NCBI GenBank assembly: GCA_958348565.1
Contig: CATVZP010000023.1
Location: forward strand, 1 to 26,254
Direction: 5' to 3'
Length of the DNA: 26,254 nucleotides
From: an uncultured Collinsella sp.
GTDB taxonomy: Bacteria > Actinomycetota > Coriobacteriia > Coriobacteriales > Coriobacteriaceae
In this document: positions 6,233 to 14,593 of the stretch, piece after piece
Layout of the letters: every line of letters starts with the position of its first letter
Position numbering within the stretch: position 1 is the first letter of the stretch
Translations under genes and position numbers: made by a program
Notes under the pieces: generated by a model
Told to the model about the DNA's origin: nothing
Seen by the model: the letters and a program-made list of their open reading frames with translations, nothing else
The model's database searches: none

Positions 6233-7192
6233 CTAGCCGTGGAAGCGGGCTATGGGCGCAAGCGGCTGCTCGCGAAAGACGCGCTCGACGGCGGCGCGGT
6301 ATTCGTCGACCTTTTTGGTCTTACGTACGAGCTTGTGAACGGTAGTGGGGTCGGTGAAGGCGCACTTGGCGTAGAACCACCACTCCTTCATACGAAAGAC
6401 CGCGTTACCGCCAATCTCTTCTGCATAGGCAGCAAACAGCGTGTCATGGAAACGCCACAGCTCGGCTGTCGTGGCAGCAGGGCCGCCCTTAACCATGCGA
6501 GCCAGAGCGGGGTTCGCGAGCAGGCCGCGCCCCAGCATTACATGACGTGTGCCGGGATAGGCCTCCACCAGCGCATCCATGTCCTCAAGATCAAAAATAT
6601 CGCCGTTGTATGCCACCGGAAACGGCGCACGTTCCAGCGTCTCGCCATAAAACTCTTTGCGCGGCGAGCCCGCATAACGGTCCTTCTGCACGCGCGGATG
6701 CACGATCAGCTCTGCCAGCGGCATGCGGCAATACAAATCGAGCACGCGCTCGTATTCGTCGTCGCTCTCCAACCCCAACCTGGTCTTGACCGATACCGGC
6801 AGCGGAGAGCGCTCACACACGTCACTCAAGAACACCTCAAGCTCATCCAAGTTGCGCAAAAAACCCGATCCTTTGCCCTTGGCAACAACCGTCCCCGAGG
6901 GGCAGCCAAGGTTGAGATTGACCTCGCGGTAGCCCATGTCGGCGAGCACCTGTGCCGCCCACACAAACTCGTCCGCATTCTTGGACATCAGCTGAGGCAC
7001 TACGTTGAGCCCCTGGTTATTGGCAGGATCGATCTCCTTAAACGCCTTGCCGCCAAAGCGGTTTCCCACCCGCGGCGGCGGCAAAAACGGCGTGTAATAA
7101 CAATCGAGCGCGCCAAAGCACTCCGCATGCACGCGACGGAACACATGCCCGGTAATCCCCTCCATGGGGGCCAACGATAGAATCATCAACAT
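6233..7192 (-). CDS. dus: tRNA-dihydrouridine synthase
   Basis: A 319-aa FMN-dependent enzyme that reduces uridines in the tRNA D-loop. Motifs in order: the LAPMEGITGHVFRR start (the flavin-binding APMEG motif of the TIM barrel), VVPQLMSKNADEF, the active-site NLGCPSGTVVAKGKGSGFL with the catalytic cysteine, VSVKTRLG, IVHPRVQKDRYAG, VAYNGDIF and VMLGRGLLANP. The length is typical. ATGs at 7192 and 7186 are both possible; only a weak GAGAG precedes them. It is transcribed towards the toxin/antitoxin pair and ends against the long hairpin at 6176-6231. Which uridine position it modifies cannot be told from sequence. Confidence 0.93.
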   Translation of the reverse strand: MLMILSLAPMEGITGHVFRRVHAECFGALDCYYTPFLPPPRVGNRFGGKAFKEIDPANNQGLNVVPQLMSKNADEFVWAAQVLADMGYREVNLNLGCPSGTVVAKGKGSGFLRNLDELEVFLSDVCERSPLPVSVKTRLGLESDDEYERVLDLYCRMPLAELIVHPRVQKDRYAGSPRKEFYGETLERAPFPVAYNGDIFDLEDMDALVEAYPGTRHVMLGRGLLANPALARMVKGGPAATTAELWRFHDTLFAAYAEEIGGNAVFRMKEWWFYAKCAFTDPTTVHKLVRKTKKVDEYRAAVERVFREQPLAPIARFHG

Positions 7193-7549
7193 CTACTCTC
7201 AGATCAATGCGGCAAAGGGACTGCCCCTTTGTCACATGCATTATGCCTTGTCCTTGAGGCGACCCACAAGGCGGAGGCAGTTACTTGATGCCAACCAGCC
7301 CTCCAGCCGTCCCTGTGCAATGAAGGTGAACGGTGTCCACGAACAGCAAATGGGGCCGCTTCACAGCGGCTCCCTCGCTCGCCACTTTTCCTTAGATAAC
7401 GGCTTCATGCTCTAAAAGATGGCGCCCACGATCAAGCGAGCACCAACAGCACGCTGTTGACCGCTATGTCTGAACAACAGACACCCTCCACTCATCTATA
7501 CTCAAGAGCGTGTGCGCATCGCCCAAAAACGATGAGAGTCGAGGCCCCC
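7193..7549. other. Intergenic stretch with a REP-like hairpin and a -10 box
   Basis: No gene is supported here. A short hairpin, CAAAGGG/CCCTTTG (7213-7231), resembles the element at 8928-8953. TATACT at 7497-7502 is a plausible -10 for the next gene, without a good -35. Open frames in this stretch lack coding signs. Confidence 0.4.
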
Positions 7550-8683
7550 ATGCAGCAGCTCACCGAACAAGAAAAGAAACGCATCCAGCGGTACTGCACA
7601 TACCCCAAAATCGCAGCGACCGCACTCGTCATGTCGTTCGTAGCATGCCTGTTGATGTTGCCGCTCCAAATGATCAACGATATCGCGTTCCACCAAAAGG
7701 AATTCCAACCCGCGGGCATATATACCGCTATCGCACTCACCGTAATCGAACTCGCCATCTTTTGCTATTGCGCTCTTGCGCCGCGCTTTGGAATGCAGGG
7801 CAAACAGTGGGAGGGACTGCAGAGCAGGCTCGCGGTAGCCCAGACCAACAAAGACCGCTCCGCGGAGGTCGCCGGTGTGCTTGCCACGCAAGCTGCCGGC
7901 CGCCTGCTCAAGAACAGCGATAACGATCTCGCACGCAACCTGGGCGGTGCCGCCGAGGTCGCCAGCACCGTGGGGGCAGTCGCCACGGCGACAGACGTGC
8001 TGGCCGAGACCTCGAGCAATGCCGAGGCCATGGCGGCTGCATACGGCGTTGCGATTCCGAGCGCCAAGAAACAGATTATCGCGCTCATCGCAGTGCCCGC
8101 CATTGTGCTGCTTGGTGTCTACATCCCGCAGTTTGTCCAGGGAAATAACGAGCTTCAGGCAAGAAAGGCTGCAGCCGCCGAGCAGCTCGCCATCGCGCAA
8201 GATGCCTTGGAGCCCGCGTGCGAACGCGTCGCGGCAGACGACCCATACGAGTCGTATCACGACTACGGCTACCGCATTATCGGCTATCTGCGCGACAATG
8301 ACCTCGGCGCTCAAGCGGCCTATGTCTACCTTTCTTTTGATGCAGACGGCATGCTCACGGACGTCGATTACACCAGTCAGATCGACCCCGAGGCAAGCCT
8401 CGCAGACAACCTCGCCCGCGCCGAGCAGGATATCGCGACGCTCTGCGCCCCGCTCAACGGGTTGGATATATCCGTTGCCACACCGGGCCTCCTCACGCCA
8501 TGCAGCCTGTCGGATGAATTTAAACAGGCATTTTTAGCCGGCTCCCTATATGAAAAAATCAGCATCAAGACGGAGGGCGAATCTATCAAGTCGTACTACA
8601 CCTTTGACACCGAGCCCAAGGAAGAGTTCGACGAATACACCCATCCGGAAATTAGGCTCATGCTCTCTGCAAAGGAGGACTAG
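7550..8683 (+). CDS. Membrane protein of unknown function
   Basis: A 377-aa protein I cannot assign to a family. Two adjacent hydrophobic helices (about residues 20-42 and 55-77) are followed by a long soluble part. This has a glycine/alanine-rich, possibly helical segment (AAEVASTVGAVATATDVLAETSSNAEAMAAAYG), then a third membrane helix (about residues 173-194, IIALIAVPAIVLLGVYIPQFV), and a C-terminal domain of about 180 residues, probably outside the membrane (YESYHDYGYRIIGYLRDND...). The ATG at 7550 with GAGG 5 bases upstream is preferred. The frame is open from 7457, but that start would precede the likely promoter. It stands alone between dus and the palindromic element. Confidence 0.72.
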   Translation: MQQLTEQEKKRIQRYCTYPKIAATALVMSFVACLLMLPLQMINDIAFHQKEFQPAGIYTAIALTVIELAIFCYCALAPRFGMQGKQWEGLQSRLAVAQTNKDRSAEVAGVLATQAAGRLLKNSDNDLARNLGGAAEVASTVGAVATATDVLAETSSNAEAMAAAYGVAIPSAKKQIIALIAVPAIVLLGVYIPQFVQGNNELQARKAAAAEQLAIAQDALEPACERVAADDPYESYHDYGYRIIGYLRDNDLGAQAAYVYLSFDADGMLTDVDYTSQIDPEASLADNLARAEQDIATLCAPLNGLDISVATPGLLTPCSLSDEFKQAFLAGSLYEKISIKTEGESIKSYYTFDTEPKEEFDEYTHPEIRLMLSAKED

Positions 8684-8729
8684 CAGCTTACGCTCTAATT
8701 GACGCTCGCAAACGCCGTCTATATCTCGA

Positions 8730-8905
8730 GGTCTAATACTTTTCCGAGAAGTGAACGGCTGTATTTGGACCCCCGAAGCATCGGCATTTTCTGACACCAA
8801 AACCGCAGGATTTGGCTGGCAAAACCGCAGGAAATTGCATCTCGAAAGTGTCGATGCTTCGGGGGTCCATTTTGACTCGTTCACTTCTCGGAAAAGTATT
8901 AGACC
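8730..8905. repeat. 176-bp palindromic (MITE-like) element
   Basis: Outer arms of 28 bases match perfectly in inverted orientation (8730-8757 and 8878-8905, beginning GGTCTAATACTTTTCC). After an 8-base unpaired segment, inner 18-base arms match perfectly (8766-8783 and 8852-8869, TGGACCCCCGAAGCATCG). The 68-base centre holds a 13-base direct repeat, CAAAACCGCAGGA, at 8798 and 8820. Both strands have short open frames giving the same peptide piece (SRKSIRPR), as expected from symmetry. It lies between convergent genes. Confidence 0.88.
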
Positions 8906-8927
8906 CCGATTTCGCAAGGGTCTCAAC

Positions 8928-8953
8928 GTGACAAAGGGACCGCCCCTTGTCAC
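8928..8953 (-). terminator. Hairpin at the 3' end of the ABC transporter gene
   Basis: GTGACAAAGGG (8928-8938) pairs with CCCCTTGTCAC (8943-8953) at 10 of 11 positions, immediately beyond the ABC gene's TAA. No U-run follows on the minus strand. The same GACAAAGGG/CCCCTTGTC type occurs near 7213, so this is a dispersed element acting as a terminator. Confidence 0.55.
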
Positions 8954-8954
8954 A

Positions 8955-11900
8955 TTATTCGGAGCGCAGGGCCTCCACGGGATCCTTCCTGGACGCGCTG
9001 CGGGCGGGCAGCAGGCCGGCAACGACCGTCAGTAACACCGAAATTGCAATGAGCACCAGCGCATCCTGCACGGGCAGGCTCATCAAATTGGGCACCTGTT
9101 TGGCAGCAAGCGCCCAGGCATTAACCGGAAAGCTCACGGCCATCACAACGACAATGGCAAAGACGCCGGCGATGAGGCCCTCGATAAAGGTCTCGGCATT
9201 GAATACGTTGGCCACGTTGCGCTTCGACGCGCCGATCGCACGCAGGATGCCAATCTCCTTTTTGCGTTCCAGCACGCTGATGTAGGTGATGATGCCGATC
9301 ATGATGGAGCTCACCACCAGGCTGATACTCACGAATGCGATGAGCACCAAGCTGATGGTGTTCACGATGTCGGTCACCGAGCCCATGATGATACCCATGT
9401 AGTCGGTGTACGAGATCGCCTGCTCATCGTGGCCGACGGCTTTGACCTGCTTGTTGTACGCGTCGATGTGATCGAGCACGCGCTCCTTGGCCTCAAAGTC
9501 GCGCGGGAAAATCTTGACTGAGATGGGGTCGGCCTCGTCCGCATAGCCCAACGTGGTCAGATTGTTGTCGTAGGTGAGCTTCGAAGCCTTGGCATAGCTC
9601 ATCATGAGCGAGCTCAGGTCCTCGGCGTCCATGTTGAAGTGAATGGCATGAGCAAAGGCACTCGCATCCACGCGCATGGCGCTCGCCAGGCTAGCAAAAC
9701 TCGATGACATCCGCGTCGCCATCTGGCCCATGAGCCCTGCCGCGCCTGCCTTGAGCTGAGCTGACACCGTTGCCGCAATCTGATCGCTGATCGACTTCAT
9801 CACCTGATCCATAGCCTGCTGCAGATACGGAGCCAGCTGCTTTTGCACATAGTCGGTCATCGCCTGCTGCAGGCGCTCGGCCAGGGCATCGCCGCCGAGC
9901 GCTTTGAGCTGGGCCAGGATTTGCTGGGCTGCCGTATCACTCTCAAGATACGCCGAGAACGCGGCGGCAAGCTTTGACGCGTCTTTAAGATCTTCGGGTG
10001 ACAGCGCCTTAAACTGATCAGACTGCAAAAAGCCCTCAAACAGCTGGTTGGCAAGCGTTCCCACCTGCTGCATTTGCTCGGGCGTGAGTTCCAGACCGTC
10101 AAAGACGCCCGAGAAATCTGGGGTTGGCGCTTTGGCCATGATGTCGCTGAAGTCGATGTCCCTACCAACGCCCGAAAGGTCAATATCCAGCCCGGACAAA
10201 TCAAGACCCGACAGGTCCATACCGCCGGCAACACCCGAGAGCGCAGACGCATCGAACGAGAACGCGCTCTTCAGCGCCGCCTCGTCCACACTGAACATGC
10301 TGTCCAGATCCACGCCTTGCTTGGCCTCGCCCTGCAGTTCGTCGAAGGTTTTGCCCGTAAAGACATCCGTCTCGGGGTGGGCGAGTTGCTCCTGCACAAT
10401 CTGCGAATCGGCGGCGCGCTCCATAAGCTGGCGAGTCAACGCATGCGTATAGGCAATGCCCGGAGACAACGCGCTCGCATTGGCCGTCTCGTTAGGTCGC
10501 ACCACGCCCACAATGTGCACGTCGATGCCATCGGCAACTTTGGCGGCCATAAAGTCGGCGTCGCCAGACATGTCAGTCCACATGCCGGTCTCTTCGTTTT
10601 TGCGATACGCATCGGCCGGCGACAGCACCTTAAACGTCGTGGACAGCGCATCGTCGTAGGTAAAGTCGGTGCCGGTCTCGGGCGTTTCGACCCCACCGTC
10701 AGCCGTCATAGCGCTGTTTACCAGATCGTTGAGCTCATCGATATCCAGCGCACCGATGCTGTAGAGCGTATAGTCACCCACCGTGCCGCGGCTCGAAAGC
10801 ACCATTACGGCTTCGTTAGCAGACGTAGGCCAATGACCGGCGACGACATCGTACTGGCTGTCGAGCAGGCTCTGGTCGTCAATCATCTCGTTAAAGACCG
10901 AGGTTCCCATGGATTCCATGCTCACCGTTGCCGCCGAGCTCGCGCCTCCGCTCATGGCTTCGGTCATGGCGTTGGGAACAAGCCGAATGGGTTTCTCGTC
11001 ACCCTTACCCGCACGATAGACAACCGGCGATACACCGTAGCCGTACTGGATGGCATTGACCTCTTTATCGATGCCGTCGCCACCGGCATCGAGCCATGCC
11101 TTAAAGCTCGTCATGTCGTTGGACTTAACGCTTGCAAACATGTCCTTTACGGCCGTAACCACGGGGATCTTATCGGTTCCCTTAGCTTTGCCACCAGTAC
11201 CGTCGGATAAATCCTCGCCGTTGGACGCCTCATCATCCGTGGCCCCCTGTCCGCCCATCATGGATGACAGGTCGTAGTCCTGCTTGGAAATGGTGAGCGG
11301 GTAGCTCGAGAGCGTATCCTCCTCGACCTTTTTGATGTAGCCGTTTACGCCATTGGACAGCGCCAGAATCGCCGCGATACCGATAATGCCAATCGAGCCC
11401 GCAAAGGCAGTCATGGCCGTACGGCCTTTTTTGGTCATAAGGTTTCGGGCAGAAAGCCCCAGCGCCGTCACAAAGCTCATCGAGGTTTTGCGCGTAGGCT
11501 TGGCCTCGCGGCGCGTGGCGTCGGCGACATCGAAAGGATCGGAATCGTCGGTGATCTTGCCGTCCGCCAGGTTAACGATGCGCGTTGCGTACTGGTACGC
11601 CAGCTCGGGATTGTGCGTGACCATGATGACCAGGCGGTCACGCGCCACGTCCTTGAGCAAATCCATGACCTGTACGGATGTCGTTGAATCCAAAGCGCCG
11701 GTCGGCTCGTCGGCCAGCACAATCTCGGGATCGTTAATCAGGGCGCGGGCGATGGCCACACGCTGCATCTGCCCGCCCGAAAGCTGGCTCGGGCGCTTGT
11801 TAACGTGCTCGCCCAGGCCGACTTTCTCCAACGCCTCGCGCGCACGCTCGCGGCGCTCGGTATGGCCCACGCCCGTGAGTGTAAGCGCCAACTCCACGTT

Positions 11901-12206
11901 TTCCAAAATGGTCTGATGCGGGATGAGGTTATAGCTTTGGAACACAAAGCCGATGCGGTTGTTGCGGTAGGCATCCCAATCGCGATCGTGAAAGTCCTTG
12001 GTCGATATGCCGTCGATCAGCAAGTCACCGGAATCGAAATGATCGAGCCCACCGATAACGTTGAGCATCGTAGTTTTGCCCGAGCCCGAGGGACCCAGAA
12101 TGGCCACGAACTCGTTATCGCGAAAAGACAGGCTTACGTTGTCGAGCGCCACCTGCGTAAACGACTGCGTAACGTACCTTTTGCAAATTCCTTTGAGCTC
12201 CAACAT
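8955..12206 (-). CDS. MacB-like ABC transporter, ATPase-permease fusion
   Basis: A 1083-aa fusion. Residues 1-230 are an ABC ATPase: Walker A GPSGSGKT (38-45), signature LSGGQ (142-146), Walker B IVLADE (162-167) and H-loop histidine near 198. A first membrane helix follows at about 266-285. A very large extracytoplasmic region (about 290-930) is next, including a serine/leucine/aspartate repeat stretch with GLDLSGLDIDLSG and alanine/glutamine-rich helices. The last 145 residues hold three membrane helices with ERKKEIGILRAIGASKRNV and PARSASRKDPVEALRSE, hallmarks of the FtsX/MacB permease. Such proteins work as dimers in peptide, lipoprotein or drug export, or in cell-envelope signalling. The ATG at 12206 has GAGAGG 9 bases upstream; a TTG 9 bases earlier is too close to that site. 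The cargo is unknown. Confidence 0.9.
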   Translation of the reverse strand: MLELKGICKRYVTQSFTQVALDNVSLSFRDNEFVAILGPSGSGKTTMLNVIGGLDHFDSGDLLIDGISTKDFHDRDWDAYRNNRIGFVFQSYNLIPHQTILENVELALTLTGVGHTERRERAREALEKVGLGEHVNKRPSQLSGGQMQRVAIARALINDPEIVLADEPTGALDSTTSVQVMDLLKDVARDRLVIMVTHNPELAYQYATRIVNLADGKITDDSDPFDVADATRREAKPTRKTSMSFVTALGLSARNLMTKKGRTAMTAFAGSIGIIGIAAILALSNGVNGYIKKVEEDTLSSYPLTISKQDYDLSSMMGGQGATDDEASNGEDLSDGTGGKAKGTDKIPVVTAVKDMFASVKSNDMTSFKAWLDAGGDGIDKEVNAIQYGYGVSPVVYRAGKGDEKPIRLVPNAMTEAMSGGASSAATVSMESMGTSVFNEMIDDQSLLDSQYDVVAGHWPTSANEAVMVLSSRGTVGDYTLYSIGALDIDELNDLVNSAMTADGGVETPETGTDFTYDDALSTTFKVLSPADAYRKNEETGMWTDMSGDADFMAAKVADGIDVHIVGVVRPNETANASALSPGIAYTHALTRQLMERAADSQIVQEQLAHPETDVFTGKTFDELQGEAKQGVDLDSMFSVDEAALKSAFSFDASALSGVAGGMDLSGLDLSGLDIDLSGVGRDIDFSDIMAKAPTPDFSGVFDGLELTPEQMQQVGTLANQLFEGFLQSDQFKALSPEDLKDASKLAAAFSAYLESDTAAQQILAQLKALGGDALAERLQQAMTDYVQKQLAPYLQQAMDQVMKSISDQIAATVSAQLKAGAAGLMGQMATRMSSSFASLASAMRVDASAFAHAIHFNMDAEDLSSLMMSYAKASKLTYDNNLTTLGYADEADPISVKIFPRDFEAKERVLDHIDAYNKQVKAVGHDEQAISYTDYMGIIMGSVTDIVNTISLVLIAFVSISLVVSSIMIGIITYISVLERKKEIGILRAIGASKRNVANVFNAETFIEGLIAGVFAIVVVMAVSFPVNAWALAAKQVPNLMSLPVQDALVLIAISVLLTVVAGLLPARSASRKDPVEALRSE

Positions 12207-12353
12207 GGACGGCAACCTCTCCCACGCGGGCGCACTTGCCCGCTCTCCCCCGCCGTTCGTATTCGACGCGTTTGTCCTACTCTATCCCCATTTTTTACCG
12301 GCGCCAGTGAGGAATGTAACGAAGCACGCCAAAAAACGAACGGGACGGCGCCT

Positions 12354-12381
12354 AAAAGAAGAGGTCCCGAGCGGGACCTCT
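12354..12381 (-). terminator. Rho-independent terminator of the CLEC-ferredoxin-TlpA operon
   Basis: Perfect ten-base arms AGAGGTCCCG (12360-12369) and CGGGACCTCT (12372-12381) are followed on the minus strand by TCTTTT. They lie 80 bases past the TlpA-like gene's stop codon. Confidence 0.8.
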
Positions 12382-12460
12382 GTATGGTGGAGCTTATCTT
12401 GAAAGGCAGCGTACTACTCCGCACAGCGGCGCGCGATCCTCGCCATGCTTTACGCGTTTT

Positions 12461-13432
12461 TTACTGCTCGCTATTCGCAATCGCCTGGTCGATAAGCTTG
12501 TCGAGTGCTGCGCGCTGCTCGGCGGAGCTGATGGCTCCCACGATTGGATCCCCTACGATGTTGCCATTCTGATCGATGACATACGTTGTCGGGAACGAGA
12601 ACAAATTTGACGTAAACTTACCGGCCTCGCTATCCGACTTGAACCAGATGTTCTTATATGTCACGCCCTTCTTGCTCAGCACGTCCTTCGCGTCTGCAAT
12701 CTCGCCCTTGTTGCCATCGAGCGTAAAGGAATTGACGCCCACGACCTGGCCGCCCTTCTCGGCGAGCTCCTGATTCAGTTTCTCAAGATCGCCCAGCTCG
12801 CCCACGCACGGCTTGCAAGTAGTGAACCAGAAGTTCATGACGGTGACCTTGTTCTTAGAGAACAGCTCGTCGCTGTTCACGTCGTTGCCATCCAGGTCCT
12901 TGCCCGTAAAGCTGGGGAACTTCGTCGCCTCGCTCGAAGCATTGGCACCGGCCGTCATGCCAGCGGTCGAAGCGTCGACGCTCTCGCCTGCGCTCGGCGT
13001 GCTTCCACAGCCGGGGAACTCCTTCTCCAGGCTCTCGAGCTTGTCCTCGATCTCCTTGATCTGCTGTGCACCGGCCTTGAGCGTCTTGAGCTCATCCGCC
13101 GTGAACTCATCCTTGGCGCCGTCGATGGTCTTGAGCAGGAAATCGCCGTAATTGCTGCCGTCCTCAATCATTGCCGAGTCTTTATTTGCCGCATTGAATA
13201 CCTTTTCCCACAGCGCGTTATCACTCGAAAAAATCTCGTTCTCCTTCTGCATGAGCTTCGCATACAGCTCGGCGGCCTCGTCGGCATTGGCCGGCTTCTG
13301 CGCAGTGAGTTCTGCGATCTTAGGATCGGAGCTCGCAGATTCGTTCGCATTGCCACCGGGCGCCGAACATGCCACAAGGCACAAGGCCAATACCGGCACC
13401 ATAAACAGGGCCGCAATCTTAGAAAGCTTCAT
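12461..13432 (-). CDS. TlpA-like thioredoxin-fold lipoprotein
   Basis: A 323-aa lipoprotein. Residues 1-21 are a signal peptide ending LVAC with the lipidated cysteine at 22. An extended, charged helical region (about 30-140, many K/E) is followed by a low-complexity linker. The TlpA/ResA-like thioredoxin fold runs from about 168 to the end and carries the redox motif CKPC (206-209, in MNFWFTTCKPCVGEL) and the cis-proline segment FSFPTTYVIDQNG. Such proteins exchange disulfides outside the membrane, often serving cytochrome or other redox enzymes. The ATG at 13432 is preferred because GGAGG lies 7 bases upstream; the ATG two codons earlier is too close. It is the last gene of an operon with the polyferredoxin protein (29 bases upstream), the probable electron source. 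Confidence 0.88.
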   Translation of the reverse strand: MKLSKIAALFMVPVLALCLVACSAPGGNANESASSDPKIAELTAQKPANADEAAELYAKLMQKENEIFSSDNALWEKVFNAANKDSAMIEDGSNYGDFLLKTIDGAKDEFTADELKTLKAGAQQIKEIEDKLESLEKEFPGCGSTPSAGESVDASTAGMTAGANASSEATKFPSFTGKDLDGNDVNSDELFSKNKVTVMNFWFTTCKPCVGELGDLEKLNQELAEKGGQVVGVNSFTLDGNKGEIADAKDVLSKKGVTYKNIWFKSDSEAGKFTSNLFSFPTTYVIDQNGNIVGDPIVGAISSAEQRAALDKLIDQAIANSEQ

Positions 13433-13461
13433 GGTCATTCCTCCGTTTTGTCGAAGCTTGT

Positions 13462-14364
13462 TTACTTTTTATCGGCGGTCAAGGGAAGCTTTTCCGCCGA
13501 CACATCCAGGCCATAGCGATAGCTGATGGCATCGACAGGACAGGCCCCGATGCACTTTCCGCACCGGATACATTCGGCATGATTGGGCGTGCGGACCACA
13601 TCAACGTCCATCTGACAAACCTTTGAGCACTTGCCGCATGAGACGCATTTGCATGCATCGACCCGAATCCCCAGTAGGGACACCTTATTCATGAGCGCAT
13701 AGAATGCGCCGAGTGGGCAAATCCATTTGCAGAAGGGGCGGTAGAACAAAACGCTCAGCACTACCACGGCAATGAGAACGGCAAGTTTCCAAGTAAAGAG
13801 CTGTCCCAACGCAGATCGAATGCCGGCATTAGCAATGGCCAGCGGAATGGCGCCCTCGAGCACGCCCTGAGGACAGACGTACTTACAAAAGAACGGGTCG
13901 CCCATGCCCACGTCGTTAACCACCAGCACAGGCAGCAATACCACAGCAAACAGCAGCACAACGTATTTGATATACGTAAGCGCCTTGAGCCTTTTTGTCG
14001 AAAGCTTTTTGCCGGGGATCTTGTGCAGCAGCTCCTGCAGCCAGCCAAACGGGCACAGAAAGCCGCATACAAAGCGTCCCAGCAGCACGCCGAGCAAAAT
14101 GAGCGTACCGGTGACGTAGTAAGAAAAGTTGAACTTGGATGAACCTACCACCGCCTGGAACGACCCGATGGGGCACGCACCCGATGCCGCGGGGCACGAA
14201 TAGCAATTAAGTCCAGGTACGCAGACGGTTTTTCCCGCGCCCTGATAGATGCCGCCTTTGGCAAAGTTTGGCAGGTGAATGTTGGTGACAAGCGTCGCCG
14301 CCGCCTGAATGAATCCGCGAAATCGGGCCAAAACATGCGACGCAGTGTTTTCTCTTTTATCCAA
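13462..14364 (-). CDS. NapH/CcoG-like membrane polyferredoxin
   Basis: A 300-aa membrane protein with Cys clusters. An N-terminal CVPGLNCYSCP...CPIG (residues about 48-65) is followed by C100xxxCP, C160xxxCP and C212xxxCP motifs next to membrane helices (about 83-100, 132-150, 192-208). Two 4Fe-4S ferredoxin motifs end the protein (C240xxCxxCxxxC and C265xxCxxCxxxCP). The layout matches the 4Fe-4S proteins of the NapH/RnfB-like membrane ferredoxin group, which move electrons across or along the membrane. I place the start at TTG 14364, with GGAG 10 bases upstream, because it yields the family's usual length and overlaps the stop codon of the upstream microprotein. The ATG at 14451 would add 29 residues that are just the microprotein gene read in another frame. 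It probably feeds electrons to the TlpA-like lipoprotein. Confidence 0.85.
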   Translation of the reverse strand: MDKRENTASHVLARFRGFIQAAATLVTNIHLPNFAKGGIYQGAGKTVCVPGLNCYSCPAASGACPIGSFQAVVGSSKFNFSYYVTGTLILLGVLLGRFVCGFLCPFGWLQELLHKIPGKKLSTKRLKALTYIKYVVLLFAVVLLPVLVVNDVGMGDPFFCKYVCPQGVLEGAIPLAIANAGIRSALGQLFTWKLAVLIAVVVLSVLFYRPFCKWICPLGAFYALMNKVSLLGIRVDACKCVSCGKCSKVCQMDVDVVRTPNHAECIRCGKCIGACPVDAISYRYGLDVSAEKLPLTADKK

Positions 14365-14503
14365 TTCCGATACACTCCAAGCACAGCCTAATCGCTTTGG
14401 CCAGCACGGCATCCGCCTCGCCACGCATAACACCAAAGCACACCATGGCAATTCCGACGATCAACAAAGCGACCTGTACCACGGGTTTTACCGCTTTGAA
14501 CAA
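14357..14503 (-). CDS. CD1871A-type CXXC microprotein
   Basis: A 48-aa protein. One hydrophobic helix (about residues 7-25, PVVQVALLIVGIAMVCFGV) is followed by MRGEADAVLAKAIRLCLECIGIG. The ending CLECIGIG with a preceding RGE is the signature of CD1871A-family CXXC proteins, small membrane proteins often found next to 4Fe-4S and TlpA-like genes. The start is a TTG at 14503, with AAGGAG ending about 8 bases upstream; an in-frame GTG three codons earlier is too close to that site. Its TAA overlaps the start of the polyferredoxin gene (TTGGATAA), so translation is coupled. The two cysteines could pass electrons between the ferredoxin protein and the lipoprotein; this is inferred. Confidence 0.8.
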   Translation of the reverse strand: MFKAVKPVVQVALLIVGIAMVCFGVMRGEADAVLAKAIRLCLECIGIG

Positions 14504-14535
14504 CCTGACCACTCCTTTCGTTACGCGACCATTGG

Positions 14536-14563
14536 ACCATATCGACTATAAAATCCGTGTTAA
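14536..14563 (-). promoter_or_regulatory. Weak candidate promoter for the redox operon in the divergent gap
   Basis: On the minus strand TTAACA (14563-14558), 16 bases, TATGGT (14541-14536). A TATAAA at 14547-14552 on the plus strand may serve the response regulator, without a good -35. The 90-base gap between the two divergent genes must hold both promoters. Confidence 0.3.
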
Positions 14564-14593
14564 GCGCGATTTGAAATGTGCAAGGAGACTGTT

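Noticed and set aside
8751..9035. Open frames across the palindrome and hairpin, on both strands
   Set aside because: The frames follow from symmetry of the inverted repeat and run into the ABC gene's 3' end; no independent coding sign.
14365..14451. ATG start at 14451 for the ferredoxin gene
   Set aside because: The added residues are the microprotein gene in another frame; family length fits the TTG start at 14364.
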